Positions 9,828 to 20,316 of a DNA stretch of 64,000 bases are shown piece after piece. A program made the translations under genes and the position numbers. The notes beneath the pieces are model-generated. The model saw nothing but the letters and a program-made list of their open reading frames with translations, was not told the origin of the DNA and made no database searches. Source of the stretch: Tetrapyrgos nigripes (taxonomy: Eukaryota > Basidiomycota > Agaricomycetes > Agaricales > Campanellaceae). The stretch covers positions 310,001-374,000 of the forward strand of contig JAACJM010000054.1 in assembly GCA_013368315.1 (NCBI GenBank). The letters are read 5' to 3'. The stretch's first letter is position 1. Each line of letters opens with the position of its first letter.

Positions 9828-10305
9828 ACACTGATTTTATGAAAGATAGTTGGGCCCTAGGATATAGGAAGATGCTAGGCGGTATTCGGGGGAAGGTGCT
9901 AATGGAGAGTAGTCGATGTGTTCTTTGAGGAATAAAGGTCCTTGAATCTGAACCACAGTTTCTCCTGTATCGAAGTCTTCTTTCACCGTTATGTACGAGA
10001 ACGTTGAGAGGACTACGTCACCTGAGCTAAGTTTCCACACCCAACGTCTTGTGCAAACGAAGTGTCGGTCGAGACTCCAAGGATCCGTTCGTAGTTTTCT
10101 TCCGTGAGAGACCGCGTATTCGGAGTACAGGAGGTAGCGGGGAAGGGGAAATGGAATCCGTTCGTAGTCACGAGGGGTTTCAGGAGGTTCGATACGAATT
10201 CGGGAGCGTGGGGTAGACAGGATGAAAGGAGTTGAGAATAGAGGCGAATAAGATATAAGGAAAAAGACTCAAATAGTGAGGTGGGTGTATGGGAGTTCGT
10301 TCAAG
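9828..10305 (-). other. AUG-free leader with long open frame (ORF0)
   Basis: The element's untranslated leader contains no ATG in any sense frame, yet one frame stays open for 144 codons (10268 to the stop at 9837-9839), ending 9 nt before the gag ATG. The conceptual product has balanced, protein-like composition (for example RYLLYSEYAVSHGRKLRTDP). The only near-cognate start I noted is CTG at 10218-10220, giving 127 residues. It may be translated from a non-AUG codon, or may be an old gag N-terminal segment. It resembles no family I know. Confidence 0.4.
10294..10303 (-). promoter_or_regulatory. primer-binding site, self-priming (Tf1-like) candidate
   Basis: Two bases inside the 5' LTR the sense strand reads TGAACGAACT. 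It is not an initiator-Met tRNA type site. It is exactly complementary over 10 nt to sense AGTTCGTTCA in the LTR (10474 to 10465), which lies about 30 nt after a TATA-like sequence and so may be the very 5' end of the mRNA. In Tf1/sushi elements the mRNA's first 11 nt prime reverse transcription in this way. Confidence 0.65.
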
Positions 10306-10796
10306 TGTCAAGGTTGTCGATACACTCGATAACCACCCAAGTCACACAATACAAGAAAGCCGATTTGCAAGAGGATAGATTGATCAGGAGGGATAAAAAG
10401 ATAGAGAGAAAGTAAGCTGACTAGGCTCTACACTGCGTAGTAAAAGTACGGAGCGGAGACGAAGTGAACGAACTAAGGAATAGGTTACAAAGACCACAGG
10501 TATATAAGTAAAATATGAACATATGGGAAAGAGTAAGTAATAATGGACGGTATCATGTGGAAATGTCAAGGGCGAGAGAGTAATAAGTCAAGTATGGATA
10601 GATGAAGGTACTGGATCACACGGAGTGATTGAGATAGGAATCGGAGGAGATAAGAATATGAGTCATAGATCTAAAGAGATGGTAACTATAGACGATGATG
10701 AGAAATGGTTGATGTTTATGGGGTTAGAGTGGGGAATAGGTAGTAAAGGGAAAAGAATAGAAAGGAAAATGAATAGGCGGGAGACGATTCATGACA
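10306..10796 (-). repeat. 5' LTR (491 bp)
   Basis: Mate of 3003-3512, lacking a 19-bp segment. On the sense strand it holds the TATA-like CTTATATA at 10508-10501 and the inferred start AGTTCGTTCA at 10474, giving U3 of about 322 bp and R-U5 of about 169 bp. Confidence 0.95.
10501..10508 (-). promoter_or_regulatory. LTR TATA box
   Basis: CTTATATA on the element's sense strand, 27-34 nt upstream of the inferred transcription start at 10474. Confidence 0.6.
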
Positions 10797-10801
10797 GCAT
10801 C
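10797..10801. repeat. 5-bp target duplication, right, of gypsy element
   Basis: GCATC, identical to 2998-3002. Confidence 0.9.
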
Positions 10802-11353
10802 AATTACTAACCTAAAAGAGTATTTCACCATCTAAAGTTGGTCTTGGAAAGCTTACAAAGACTGTTCCTTCATCTTCTGCCAACTTATTGCAGAGGGTGC
10901 CCTGAGCTAGGTCTGAGCATGCTAAGTGTGTAAATAAATAAAGAATTATCCTGTTTTTTGTGTGGTAATGTAGTCGCAGATTGTGCACTGAGGACATATC
11001 AGGCCAGCATGGGTGGTAACAGTGATACCTGAAAAAGATAGATTTTTGAGACAGAAGGAGCCTACATACTTGCTACAAGTATCATGTGAAATGAGGGAGA
11101 GAGGGGAGGGTTATGTGAAAAGAAAACTCTGTATGTACACTGTAGATGAGAGGTAAAGTCAGAAACAAGACCATTGTAAAGTATAAAAATGGATTCAACT
11201 GAAAATGGGCTCTATAAAGATTATCACCAGATGGAAATTTGAGTCAAAAAAGATTGCTCATAGGGAACCAGTTAGTAACTAGTTATAACTAGTTATAACA
11301 TATTAATACCTGTTACCTGTTAATTACGCTCTGAGGCATAACAGTATTTAACA

Positions 11354-11374
11354 GGTTGCAGCCTTACCCGGAAC
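11354..11374 (-). repeat. hAT right TIR plus 8-bp target duplication
   Basis: The TIR is 11354-11366 (complement of TAAGGCTGCAACC). The duplication CCCGGAAC is 11367-11374. Confidence 0.85.
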
Positions 11375-11850
11375 TATATTTCTCTTCCTGACTTTCACGA
11401 ATGTCTGTTTTTGCCAACATTACAACTGGATGGAGACGATAATGCGAAGAAGTTCCTCTGTGTTCAATCTGAACCCTGGCTCATATTACGTATGAGACCC
11501 ACCCTTTCATCGGTCTGAATGCTCTAATACTTTTCCCAAGGGCTTTTCGCAATGTCCAAGACTATGGTGCTCTTCCCGATGGCTCAGATGCAAGTCCATT
11601 GAAAGAGTAGACTCGCAAAATGATCAAACTCATGGGTGAGCATGATAGATGTCAGACTTCATCAATCATGAGATTTTGGATGGATTGCGATGCAGAAATC
11701 TAACATGCCAATCCAGTACAGTTCCTACTGCACTTGTATATTTTCAACAGTCAGTTGCTTCTTGTCTAACCCTTTCTTCTTACTCATTCTTTCTGCCTTT
11801 TCAGTACTCAATTGGCAATCTAGGCCTGAACGCGTCATAGTCATTTCCCA
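11375..11850 (+). pseudogene. GH55-like exo-beta-1,3-glucanase relic, continuation
   Basis: Fragments in different frames follow the order of a GH55 N-terminal domain. WMETIMRRSSSVFNLNPGSY at about 11431-11490 resembles the W-x-E-x-I...F-N-x-N-P-x-S-Y motif. FRNVQDYGALPDGSD at about 11548-11592 resembles FRNVKDYGAxGDG. SSTVPTALVYFQQ near 11715-11753 resembles SSTTPALVYFPPGTY. A possible intron end precedes YSIGNLG. Frameshifts and stops separate the pieces, so the gene is dead. With the transposons removed, the spacing from the 5' fragment fits one gene. The consensus is from memory. Confidence 0.55.
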
Positions 11851-11869
11851 GCTGCTAAAGCTTTCTTGT

Positions 11870-12253
11870 TAGACCATGATGATTCGATGAATGGTGGAAT
11901 TAAAAACCAGATATATATGTGGGACTCCGTAGCTATCATTTTTTGCCATCTTTGTGACTCTTACACACTTCATTTCCCCCAATAGCAAGTAGCCGGTTGG
12001 TCCCCAGGCTAGAGTGTAGTGTCGTAACACAAATAGACATACTGAACACATAAAAATCGCTGTTTTGTACAAACTGCACAGTTCCGAACACGAAGAGACT
12101 GGGAAGCAGTGATCAGCATGGTTAAAGCATATCTTCAGAAGCGCATACACAGAGATGTAGTATACCATAGATCAAAGATACATATACGCAGCGGCACCCA
12201 AAAAGCACACATCAAGAAATCACCTCTGCCGCCGTTAAAATACACTCAAGTAA
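11870..12253. other. intergenic, nothing recognised
   Basis: Downstream flank of the helicase gene; no ORF with recognisable content. Confidence 0.4.
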
Positions 12254-15200
12254 TCAGTCTTCCTCCCTGAAAACCCTCCCCTCACCAAACCCAAAGCCAC
12301 CACCTTCCTCATCCTCATCCTCCAGGACAAAGTCCCAATCATCGTCAATTTCTTCGTTCTTTCTCGTAATCAGGGCTTTCAACCTCGTCATCTCCTCTTC
12401 AGCATCTCCAACAGCTTTTCGTCTCATCTGTGCATCGTATCCCTCTTCTTGGTCAAGAGATGCTTTAGGATCCCAGGTGATTGCTTTGCCGCGCCAACCA
12501 CCGTTGTTATGAATGTAGTTGAGGAAAGCACGCCAGAGAGGATCCAAAGAGAGAACCATTGGGTTTCCAATCACGATGAGCAATGCTTGAGCTCTGGTCA
12601 CGGCCACTGTAGAGTACGTTAGCTATAACCCAAGATACTATGTATACACACAAGCAAGAAAGGAAGAGAGCAAGTCGGGGAAGACAAGCCAACTCACCAT
12701 TAAAACGATGCGGACTAGCTACAAAACCCAGCGTACGCGTAATATCCGCATGAATGAATTCCGTACTGCTTCGTACGGTTGAGATGATGATCACTTTTCT
12801 CTCCTGCCCTTGGAATTCTTCAACGCTGCCGACCTTGATGTCCTTGAGCTTTGGGTCTCGGAATAGCAGGTTAAGGATTTTCATTCGTTGGGCATGGTAG
12901 GGCGTGATGACAGCGATGTCGTCCGGGCCTAGGTAAAAGAGGAACAGAGGTGGAAGCGGTGGTCAGAGTCTGGACATGGAAGCAGCAGATGAGGAAGATA
13001 CTCACGGACACCACCCTGCTTCCTCTCTCCAATCAACGACGAACAATACTTCTTGACGAGAGTCGCCTCCTCGATATTGAAAAATGAAGGAGAATGCTCC
13101 TCACGCAAATCCTTCCCGACGACCCCATGGAAAATTAAAGGGAACCGCTTGGTCGGAAGCTCGTTCGAGTTCTCCAAACTGTGCGTGAGGGCAGCATTTG
13201 CGCAGTATTGCAGCTCATTGTTGTAGAACTGTTCGTTGGAGAATTGAAGAATGGCCTTGTGTGTTCTGAAGTTCTTGATGAGTTTGACAATCCTACAGGG
13301 TATCGTCGGTCAGTGAAAACAACGACGAAAGAATGAACAAGAGCACGCACGTAATACCCTTCCCGCCATACTTCACTCCTTTCCCCAAATCATAAATCTC
13401 CCTATCCATAATCCTCGCCAAATAACTCGTTTTCAACCCAAGTGCAGCAGCCAACGCCGAATGCACAATGGGCCCGAGTTGTTTATTGTCCCCTGCCAAC
13501 ACCACATTCGTCTTGTCATTCGCTAAACTCTTCATTGGAATCATCACAGCAGGTTCCATAGCCTGCCCCGCCTCATCTACAAAGATATGGCTGTAGTACC
13601 CTCTCTCAATCCCCAAACTCGCCGGTACACCAGCAGATATACAAGTCGAGATGACTACTCTAAATTTGCGCAAGTCGGCGAGAGAGGGCATGGCGAATAC
13701 TTCGTTGTCATTGATGACAGAGTATTGTCGAAGAGTCTTGGGCAATTCGGAGAATTTGCGAGAGAGGGAGTTCAGGCGGAGGAGTTGGGAGGGAGGCAGT
13801 GCGACTGCGAGACGTGAAGCGATGATATCTGCAGCTGAGTTGTTGGGAGCGCATGCGAGGATACGGGCTTCTGGATTTAGAGCAAGGAGTTGACGAATAG
13901 CCTCGACGATGGTGACTGTCTTGCCTGTCCCAGGTCTAGATACAGTCGCAGAAGCAAAAATGAGCAACAAAGCTAGCATAGACTGGCGAATAAAATACTC
14001 ACGGACCAAACACAACGAAGGGTGGACTCCCAGGCGGTATATTCACAATCGCAGCAACAACTTCAAGCTGCTCTGCATCACTCCCAACGAGCCGATTAAT
14101 CGGTACGATATCATCCATCTCCTGCTGAGTAACTCTTCGCATATTGCTCATGGCCACATGCTCGGGTCCAGGGAACAAGAAACGCGAAGGATTGTTGTTA
14201 TTCGCGACTGCTTCATGCATGCGTCGCAAAGAAAGGCGATTAAGCACGAAACGAACATCAAAGGATGTTCCTTTGTACGTGCTAAACTCGTCGCCAAAGC
14301 GAAGGCTGACCTTTGTTTCGTCAACTCGGTGGACTCGGCCTTGGAACCAGGATTTGTCGGCAGAGCGAGTTGGCCTGACGAGAATAAAGTCACCGACGAG
14401 AACGGAAGGTCTGCCTTCTGAAAGGCCTTGGACTTCGAGTCTGGCAAAGAAAGGTGATTATGTTTGAGTAACAATGTCTGAGACAACGACATACTCATAA
14501 CGAGGGTAATTTGGTTTGAGCTGCACCTCCTCCATGGCATATGCATCCAGGTCCTGCCTGTTCGATGAGTCAAATTAGCAAGAATATGGTAGAGAAGACG
14601 AAAACGAGGACTTACTTCATTTGTTCTTCCTCGAGATAAAGCATGAGCTGGAAATGTTTGCCATAGGTAGCTGTCGTGAAAGCACTAGAAACTAATCCCT
14701 TGACGAGTTCAAGGGTTTCCCTCCTTGACCGAACACCTCGTTTGTAGAGGATATCCGTCACCTGAGTGGGGACCTCGTAACGTGGCAGGTTCGACGTCCA
14801 TTTTGTCTTGGTCCATGTCACAGGACGAAGACTTTTCTTAATAGGACCGTCGATCCTGAGAGGAATGCGCTTTCGCTGGCGAACATAAGGAGATTTGGGC
14901 TTCAAAAGCTCATAGTCGTCCTTATTACCGACGATAGCGAATACGCGACGATGAATGACGAAACGTTGTTTCTGTTGTCTGTTCCAGAACACCAGCTCAA
15001 TAGTGTCCTCGTAGCGCCCTGCGTACGAAGGGTGAAAAGTGATATTGAGAAATCGTGGACGGCCGGGGTTTATCCATTGGGATCCGATGAGACTAGCTGA
15101 AAATCTGACGTAGATTTAGACACATGAGCTTGGAATTGAATTCCAACAAAAGAGCACACATACCTTGCCCCATGGGCGTCCAACCTCGTCGAAGAAATCA

Positions 15201-15846
15201 TCCTGCATTTCGAAAGAACGAGTGGAGGAGGTGGAGAGGTGTCGCATTCCCGTGTGATTTCCAGCCTGATGACAGGTTCCTCTCCCTCCTCTACAACACC
15301 AAAATCAACACCTTCCCTGCCCTCAATTGTGATCCCAAATTTGTCGCGTTCAGCTTCCTCTCGAATAGCCGCGAACCGTTGCGTCGTGTCATGACTAGCA
15401 ACATGTTCTTGATATTGCGTACTTGGGACGTCTTTGCTGCATTTTGGGCACCTCATAGATGTCGGAGCCGGTACTGCAACTGATTGTGCACGAGCACCAA
15501 AAGGCAGAAAATCGTCCAGATCCTCGTCCCATGGAACCCTAACAGTTTGACCATCAGTCGAGAAGAAAATTTCGGATGCTTGTGCTCGTGCGACTGCCTG
15601 TCCTCTACGGATTTTGGGACCGGATCTCGGACCAGTACGCGGTCGGAGAGGTTTTCCGTTCATTGCATCTCTATGTCTTTTTCCGCCAGAATGGCTAGGG
15701 TAGTCTGAAACCGGAAGGACCAGACCACACGAACACCGAGTGATATCGTGACGAAGTGTGCAGCCTTTTCTTCTACAACTCCGTCCATTGAGTTGAGAGA
15801 CGAAATCGTAGCAGAAAGTTGGATTGTGAAGGAGAGACTGGGACAT
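12254..15846 (-). CDS. MOV10/SDE3-like SF1 RNA helicase with N-terminal zinc fingers
   Basis: Exons 15164-15846, 14616-15092, 14495-14557, 14003-14440, 13351-13935, 13006-13292, 12698-12928 and 12254-12606 join in frame to 1038 residues. The N-terminus carries Cys/His clusters: CCCH-like, then CSCG...H and CPKC...H near residue 150. Helicase motifs are GPPGTGK near 553, DEAGQ near 674, the region containing IFHGVVGKD, VEEFQGQER and VAVTRAQ. The DEAG box and flanking blocks match the MOV10/SDE3/Armitage branch of Upf1-like helicases. These unwind RNA 5'-3' and act in RNA silencing and transposon control in animals and plants. The C-terminus is acidic. The role in this fungus is inferred. Confidence 0.93.
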
Positions 15847-16159
15847 GATGGTGGTACAGATGCAAGAGGGAATGAGGGGAGGAGGCCGAACGTTCGAGGT
15901 CTGCTCAACGCGTGTCTGAAATTTGAGGCCAAGCCAGGTTATATTTTTAGGTTATTTTTAGGATATAATTATTAACTATAGCTGTCTGCAAGGACAGAGG
16001 GTTAATCACAATCAGTCCATAATTTCGAAGTCCCAGACCAGAACCCAAAGTCAAAAAAGCCTTGTCAGTTCTAGATGACTAAATACTGCCCAAGTTTACA
16101 CTCTCGAAGCGGTACAGTGCGACCGTCCGGTGTCAGTATCAGTCTTCCATGGCCAATGG

Positions 16160-19100
16160 CTATATGGCTTTACATTCCTTCTCCAACCACTTCAATGCCC
16201 TCTCATCGTTCTTCAGTAGCGGTGACACCTTCTGCCATACCTCGGCATGGTAATCATTGAGCCATTGCACCTCTAGGATGATGGTGGTCAGTCAACGTCA
16301 AGACGAGAATGTGTATGATATCACTCACCATCAGCAGACAACAACTTCTTGTCCAGCAACTTCGTCTGAATCGGGCACCTGTTGCGAATAGGAGTGAGTA
16401 CAAGCGCGGCCGAGAAGAGATAGAGAAGAAGAATAGAAGCAGAATAAATGCCAACAACAGCGACGGCGACGGCACTCAATCACACTGACAACACTGACAA
16501 CATCATAGCAACGAAACCTCATACTCACATAGTCAACCTCTCAAACCCAAGATACCCTTTCTCCCCAAAATTATTCGGCGTCTTCACCCCCTTCACAATA
16601 ACCACATCCTCAATTCTAATCCCAAACTTGCCGTCCGCGTAATACCCTGGTTCATTGGAGACCGTCATTCCTACTTTGAGGGGAGTTTCGTTGCAGGCTG
16701 GATAAAGGGAGAGTGTGAGAGGTGGTGATATGAGCAAAGTGAAGCACAGAGAAGAAAGAAAGGAAGGAAGGAAGCAAAAACATACAAATGCGAGTTCCAA
16801 CCCCATGAGGTCCTTCATGAACGTTGAGGAAATGGCCTACACCGTGTCCAGTACCGTGTCTAGACCGTAGATAATAATTGATGACCGTCAGGTATTGCTA
16901 ACGAAAGACCAGAGGGTTGTCTGACCTGTAATCTACAGACAGAGAACAAAATATCCTGTTAGTTAGTTTTCCGACTACTTTGAGAAACATTTCACACACC
17001 AAGACCATCTTTCCACAACGCCCTTCGTGCCCATGAATCACTATTTCGTCCGAAAACCATCAGCACACCAGCTCTTGCCAAAGTAGAGCCTTATACTCAC
17101 ATAATGTAACCTGAGAACAGGAAGACAGAAAAGGTCAGTCAGTTGGTGATGAAGACAAATAACAAAGTAACGCACCCGTAGTACCACTAGGGAACACCGC
17201 CGTATCTATCGCAATATGTCCCTGTAAGACTCTTGTAGCAGCACGTTTTTCTTCGTCTGTAGGAGTACCAAAGTGCTATTCGTTGGAATCTAATTAATCA
17301 AAGATAACGATGTATGAAGGAAAATAAAGAAAAAGGAGAATAAAAAGGAAGGACAAAAGATACTCACCCAAGTCCTTGTCACGTCGGTGGTGCCATCCAA
17401 GAATTGCGCTGATGGGCATGAGAGAAGACAGAGAGCATTGGCAAAGTGCAACAAGGTATGAAGACGGATGACATACCACCCGAGTCGCAGAGATATATCT
17501 AAGCAACCAAAAGGATTGTCAGTCTAATGAACAAGAACGCAAGACCCAAACAACCCATACCTGACTCTGCTTGATAACAGCACAATCCTTGGGGTCTGGT
17601 TGATAGTGTATGATAGCTACCAAAAGCAAACAAAGGACGCGTCAGACACCCCAAAAGATGAAACGAAAAACCTCGTACCTCCATTCGGCCCGGTCGACGA
17701 AATCGTTGGGAAACTCAATCCTTTAAACAACGCTTGCTCACTCCTAAACTCCTCCAACTTCTCCGAGCCCTCCCATTCCGTCAACTCCTTCGCCTTCCCA
17801 TCTTCCACCGCCTGCAACCTCTCTTCCAACCACGCGAAATACCTCGCCAACGCAACACCATCCCTGATATGACTTTGCCTAAAGCCTTCCGTCTCGGTCT
17901 CATTCTTAACAGCCTTCAGCTGCGATATCGGTGAAGCAATCCTACTGACGAGATTACCCCCAACAGCTTCGGATACAGCCAAACTCGCAGTCGTTGGGAT
18001 AGCCACTTGGCTTTCTGTTAAATTGAGGTTGGCGTCCTTGCTTAGGGTTTTCAGGTAATCCCAGACAGTACCGTAATCCCGAATTTCGATTTCGTCTCCA
18101 AGTTTTTGGTGTAACTCGTCGAGGACACTGCTCTCGATACCATCGCGCTGGATGAAAAGGATGGCTTTGCCTCCTTCTGCAAGGTGTACGACGGCGTAAG
18201 AGAAGAAGACTGGGTTATACGCGATATCGGATCCACGGAGGTTGAAAAGCCAGGCGATATCATCCAGAGCGGTTAATATCAAGACTTGAGGGACAGGTTT
18301 CGGTGGTGTACTCTGGTCTTTCTCAGACAAAGTGACAAAATGTTTGCGCACACGAGCAAGCTTGGATGAATGAGATTCTCCGGAATATTTTTCGTCGAGG
18401 TGGAAAATGGGGTTCTTGGGTCTCAGAGGACGCTGTGTGCCCCAGACGGTATCTACCAGGTTGGTAGAAAGGGAGACGATGGAGGATTTGGTCTTCTCGA
18501 GGTTTTTGGAGAGGTTTGAAGAATTTTCTGAAGAGGAGTGTTATGGTGAACCATAGGTTTAGGAAGCACAATTATCACCTGCAGAGATGAGGGTAGCATC
18601 GATACCAATGCGTGAAGATGCTTCAAGATGCTTGTATAAAGTCAGTACTGGTTTAAAAGGCGCATATATGTGCTGCACTCACGCCAGTAAGATACTCCTG
18701 CCACGTCGGTACATCTGGTAGATTATTAGGCTCACAGTGCTTTCAAGCGAAAGTTTGGACTCACCTGGAAGCCCTTGCTTCATCAGAGTCCAGTTCCTGA
18801 GATGGACACGTCAGTCCCAATACCAGATCCTCATTCGGGAGAGATCGCTTCACTCGTCAAGCTGTTGCCCTGCTTGCAAGAAATATCTTCCATCTGTGAA
18901 CATAAGAGCCTTATCCAGGGTAATGATGGCGCATCCTAAAATCAAGATAAAGCACGACCTTGAAGTGTGACTGCAGAAAACTCACCTGCCGATCCATTAA
19001 ACCCAGAGATAAATGCACGTCGCTCATCACATTCTGCGATGTATTCGCTTCCATCTAAGCAGACCAAATCAAATATTCCCAGCCACCATAAGCATTTCTG

Positions 19101-19324
19101 GTAGATTACCACCGATTGAGACACAACTCACGTTGGTCTTCACTAGGCACGACGTAGACGTTGACGTCGTTTTCATTCTTCTTCATTAGCTCGCGCAACT
19201 TTGCGAGCCTTTCGCCAGTTCGAACGGTATGGGTTCCCATTGTGGATATGGAGGAGAAAGAGAGAGATCTGGGTGGTCGGAAGGAAGGAAGTCGGCGAAG
19301 AAAAGGGGAAAGGAATGAGGTCAT
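16160..19324 (-). CDS. Xaa-Pro aminopeptidase (aminopeptidase P, M24B)
   Basis: Removes N-terminal residues that precede proline. From the ATG at 19240, 18 exons give 635 residues: 19132-19240, 18986-19054, 18854-18935, 18765-18796, 18683-18714, 18579-18630, 17679-18527, 17561-17616, 17477-17498, 17368-17408, 17176-17275, 17101-17110, 17000-17040, 16926-16932, 16786-16859, 16529-16697, 16329-16378 and 16160-16272. Metal ligands are D432, D443, H506, E541 and E555, within [27 protein letters not shown] and GIRIED. Exons of 10 and 7 nt are required to complete GYI and DYR. An upstream in-frame ATG at 19324 adds a Ser/Arg-rich, acid-poor 28-residue leader that looks like a mitochondrial presequence. 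Confidence 0.95.
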
Positions 19325-20316
19325 GAGGTCAGTGGACGGTGTGACCACTGGTCAGACCAGGACGCGTACCGCGACGGCCCCGGGCAATCGATTTGCCAAG
19401 ACCCTAACAGTGACACTGTGACAGCGACCTACGGCGACTCGGAGCTCCTCAAAGACTCAAAGACTCTCAAAGACCGTGTATCTTGTGTGTATCACCTGCA
19501 AGGGAGCGTAATGGATCTCAATAGCTTCAAACGGCTGCATAGTACTGGGATTAATCGCAACCCTGAACGATCACCTCAACATTTTTCCCTTTCAGCTACT
19601 TTTTTCTTGTCAATAAAGAGAACCCTCGCTAGTAAAACTTGTAACTGACAGCTTCAGCGGTCAAGACTGGCTCAACAACGACGCATGCTCCTTATTCGTT
19701 TTCCGAAGTGAACTATGGACAAAATACTTGGTCTTTCAAGTTGGCGATGAAATGCGTACAAGAACATGCGAATTGAAGACAACGCCAATCAATTCGGTCC
19801 TCGACTCATTGCTCCGCCGCTATTATTCCCAGAATGACTGCTACTTATCCTTGCAGTATAGGATCATCGTCATCATGCCACGGACTGGGAACTTCAAGGC
19901 ACGGATCGGAATTGGTAGTAAGTACGCCTTGCCACAGGACTTACTAAAACGGTAGTGATAACACGCAAGAATAGAGGGAGGTGTTGGATGCCTGGCAGCG
20001 CTCGATGTCAATGGCCCTTCGAACTATTAGGATGTCACTTCCGGGATGTAGTGATGAGTGATGATGTGGTCTGACTGTGCTCTCAGGAACCTACTCAGGG
20101 TGCAGATTTTGCGGGGATCAAGTGGAGCAAGCAAGGCACTCTGCACAAAAAAAAATGGCTGAAGTCTGTTCCATCTGCCGCATACTGATCCGCCAGTAGT
20201 ATGTATGTAGTCCATTGACAATCTATGTAGATCCTACCAAGTCCATAAATTAGAAAAAGGTCCTACAATTTACACATACAAACTACCCTGTAGAAGTACA
20301 TCTGTACAACGTACAA
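19325..20316. other. intergenic, nothing recognised
   Basis: Lies between the 5' end of the aminopeptidase gene and the 3' end of the NIPA gene. Only short, non-homologous open frames. Confidence 0.4.

Larger units (their letters stand above)
3003..10796 (-). mobile_element. complete chromodomain Ty3/gypsy LTR retrotransposon
   Basis: Element of 7794 bp with LTRs of 510 and 491 bp that begin TG and end CA, a 5-bp target duplication (GCATC), gag, pol in a different frame, polypurine tract and a putative self-priming site. The two LTRs differ by three substitutions and one 19-bp indel, so insertion was recent. Pol order is protease, RT, RNase H, integrase, chromodomain, which defines the chromovirus branch of Ty3/gypsy (Metaviridae). 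All catalytic motifs I can check are intact and neither main ORF is broken, so it may be active. An additional ORF lies between pol and the 3' LTR. It sits inside the hAT element. Confidence 0.97.
2797..11366. mobile_element. non-autonomous hAT-type DNA transposon (interrupted by a gypsy element)
   Basis: Perfect 13-bp terminal inverted repeats, TAAGGCTGCAACC at 2797-2809 and its complement at 11354-11366, are flanked by identical 8-bp duplications. Both ends are rich in short subterminal motifs (GTTATAAC, AACAGGT in both orientations), a typical hAT arrangement for transposase binding. Removing the nested gypsy element and one copy of its target duplication leaves about 771 bp. The interior (2810-3002 and 10797-11353) has no transposase-like ORF, so the element depends on a transposase encoded elsewhere. 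Its insertion split the GH55-like gene. Superfamily call rests on TSD length and the TIR start (TAAGG). Confidence 0.8.

Noticed and set aside
15164..15240. Alternative frame (DDFFDEVGRPWGK) at the end of helicase exon 1
   Set aside because: It looks protein-like but cannot join exon 2 in phase; the chosen frame with acceptor CTAG at 15093 does.
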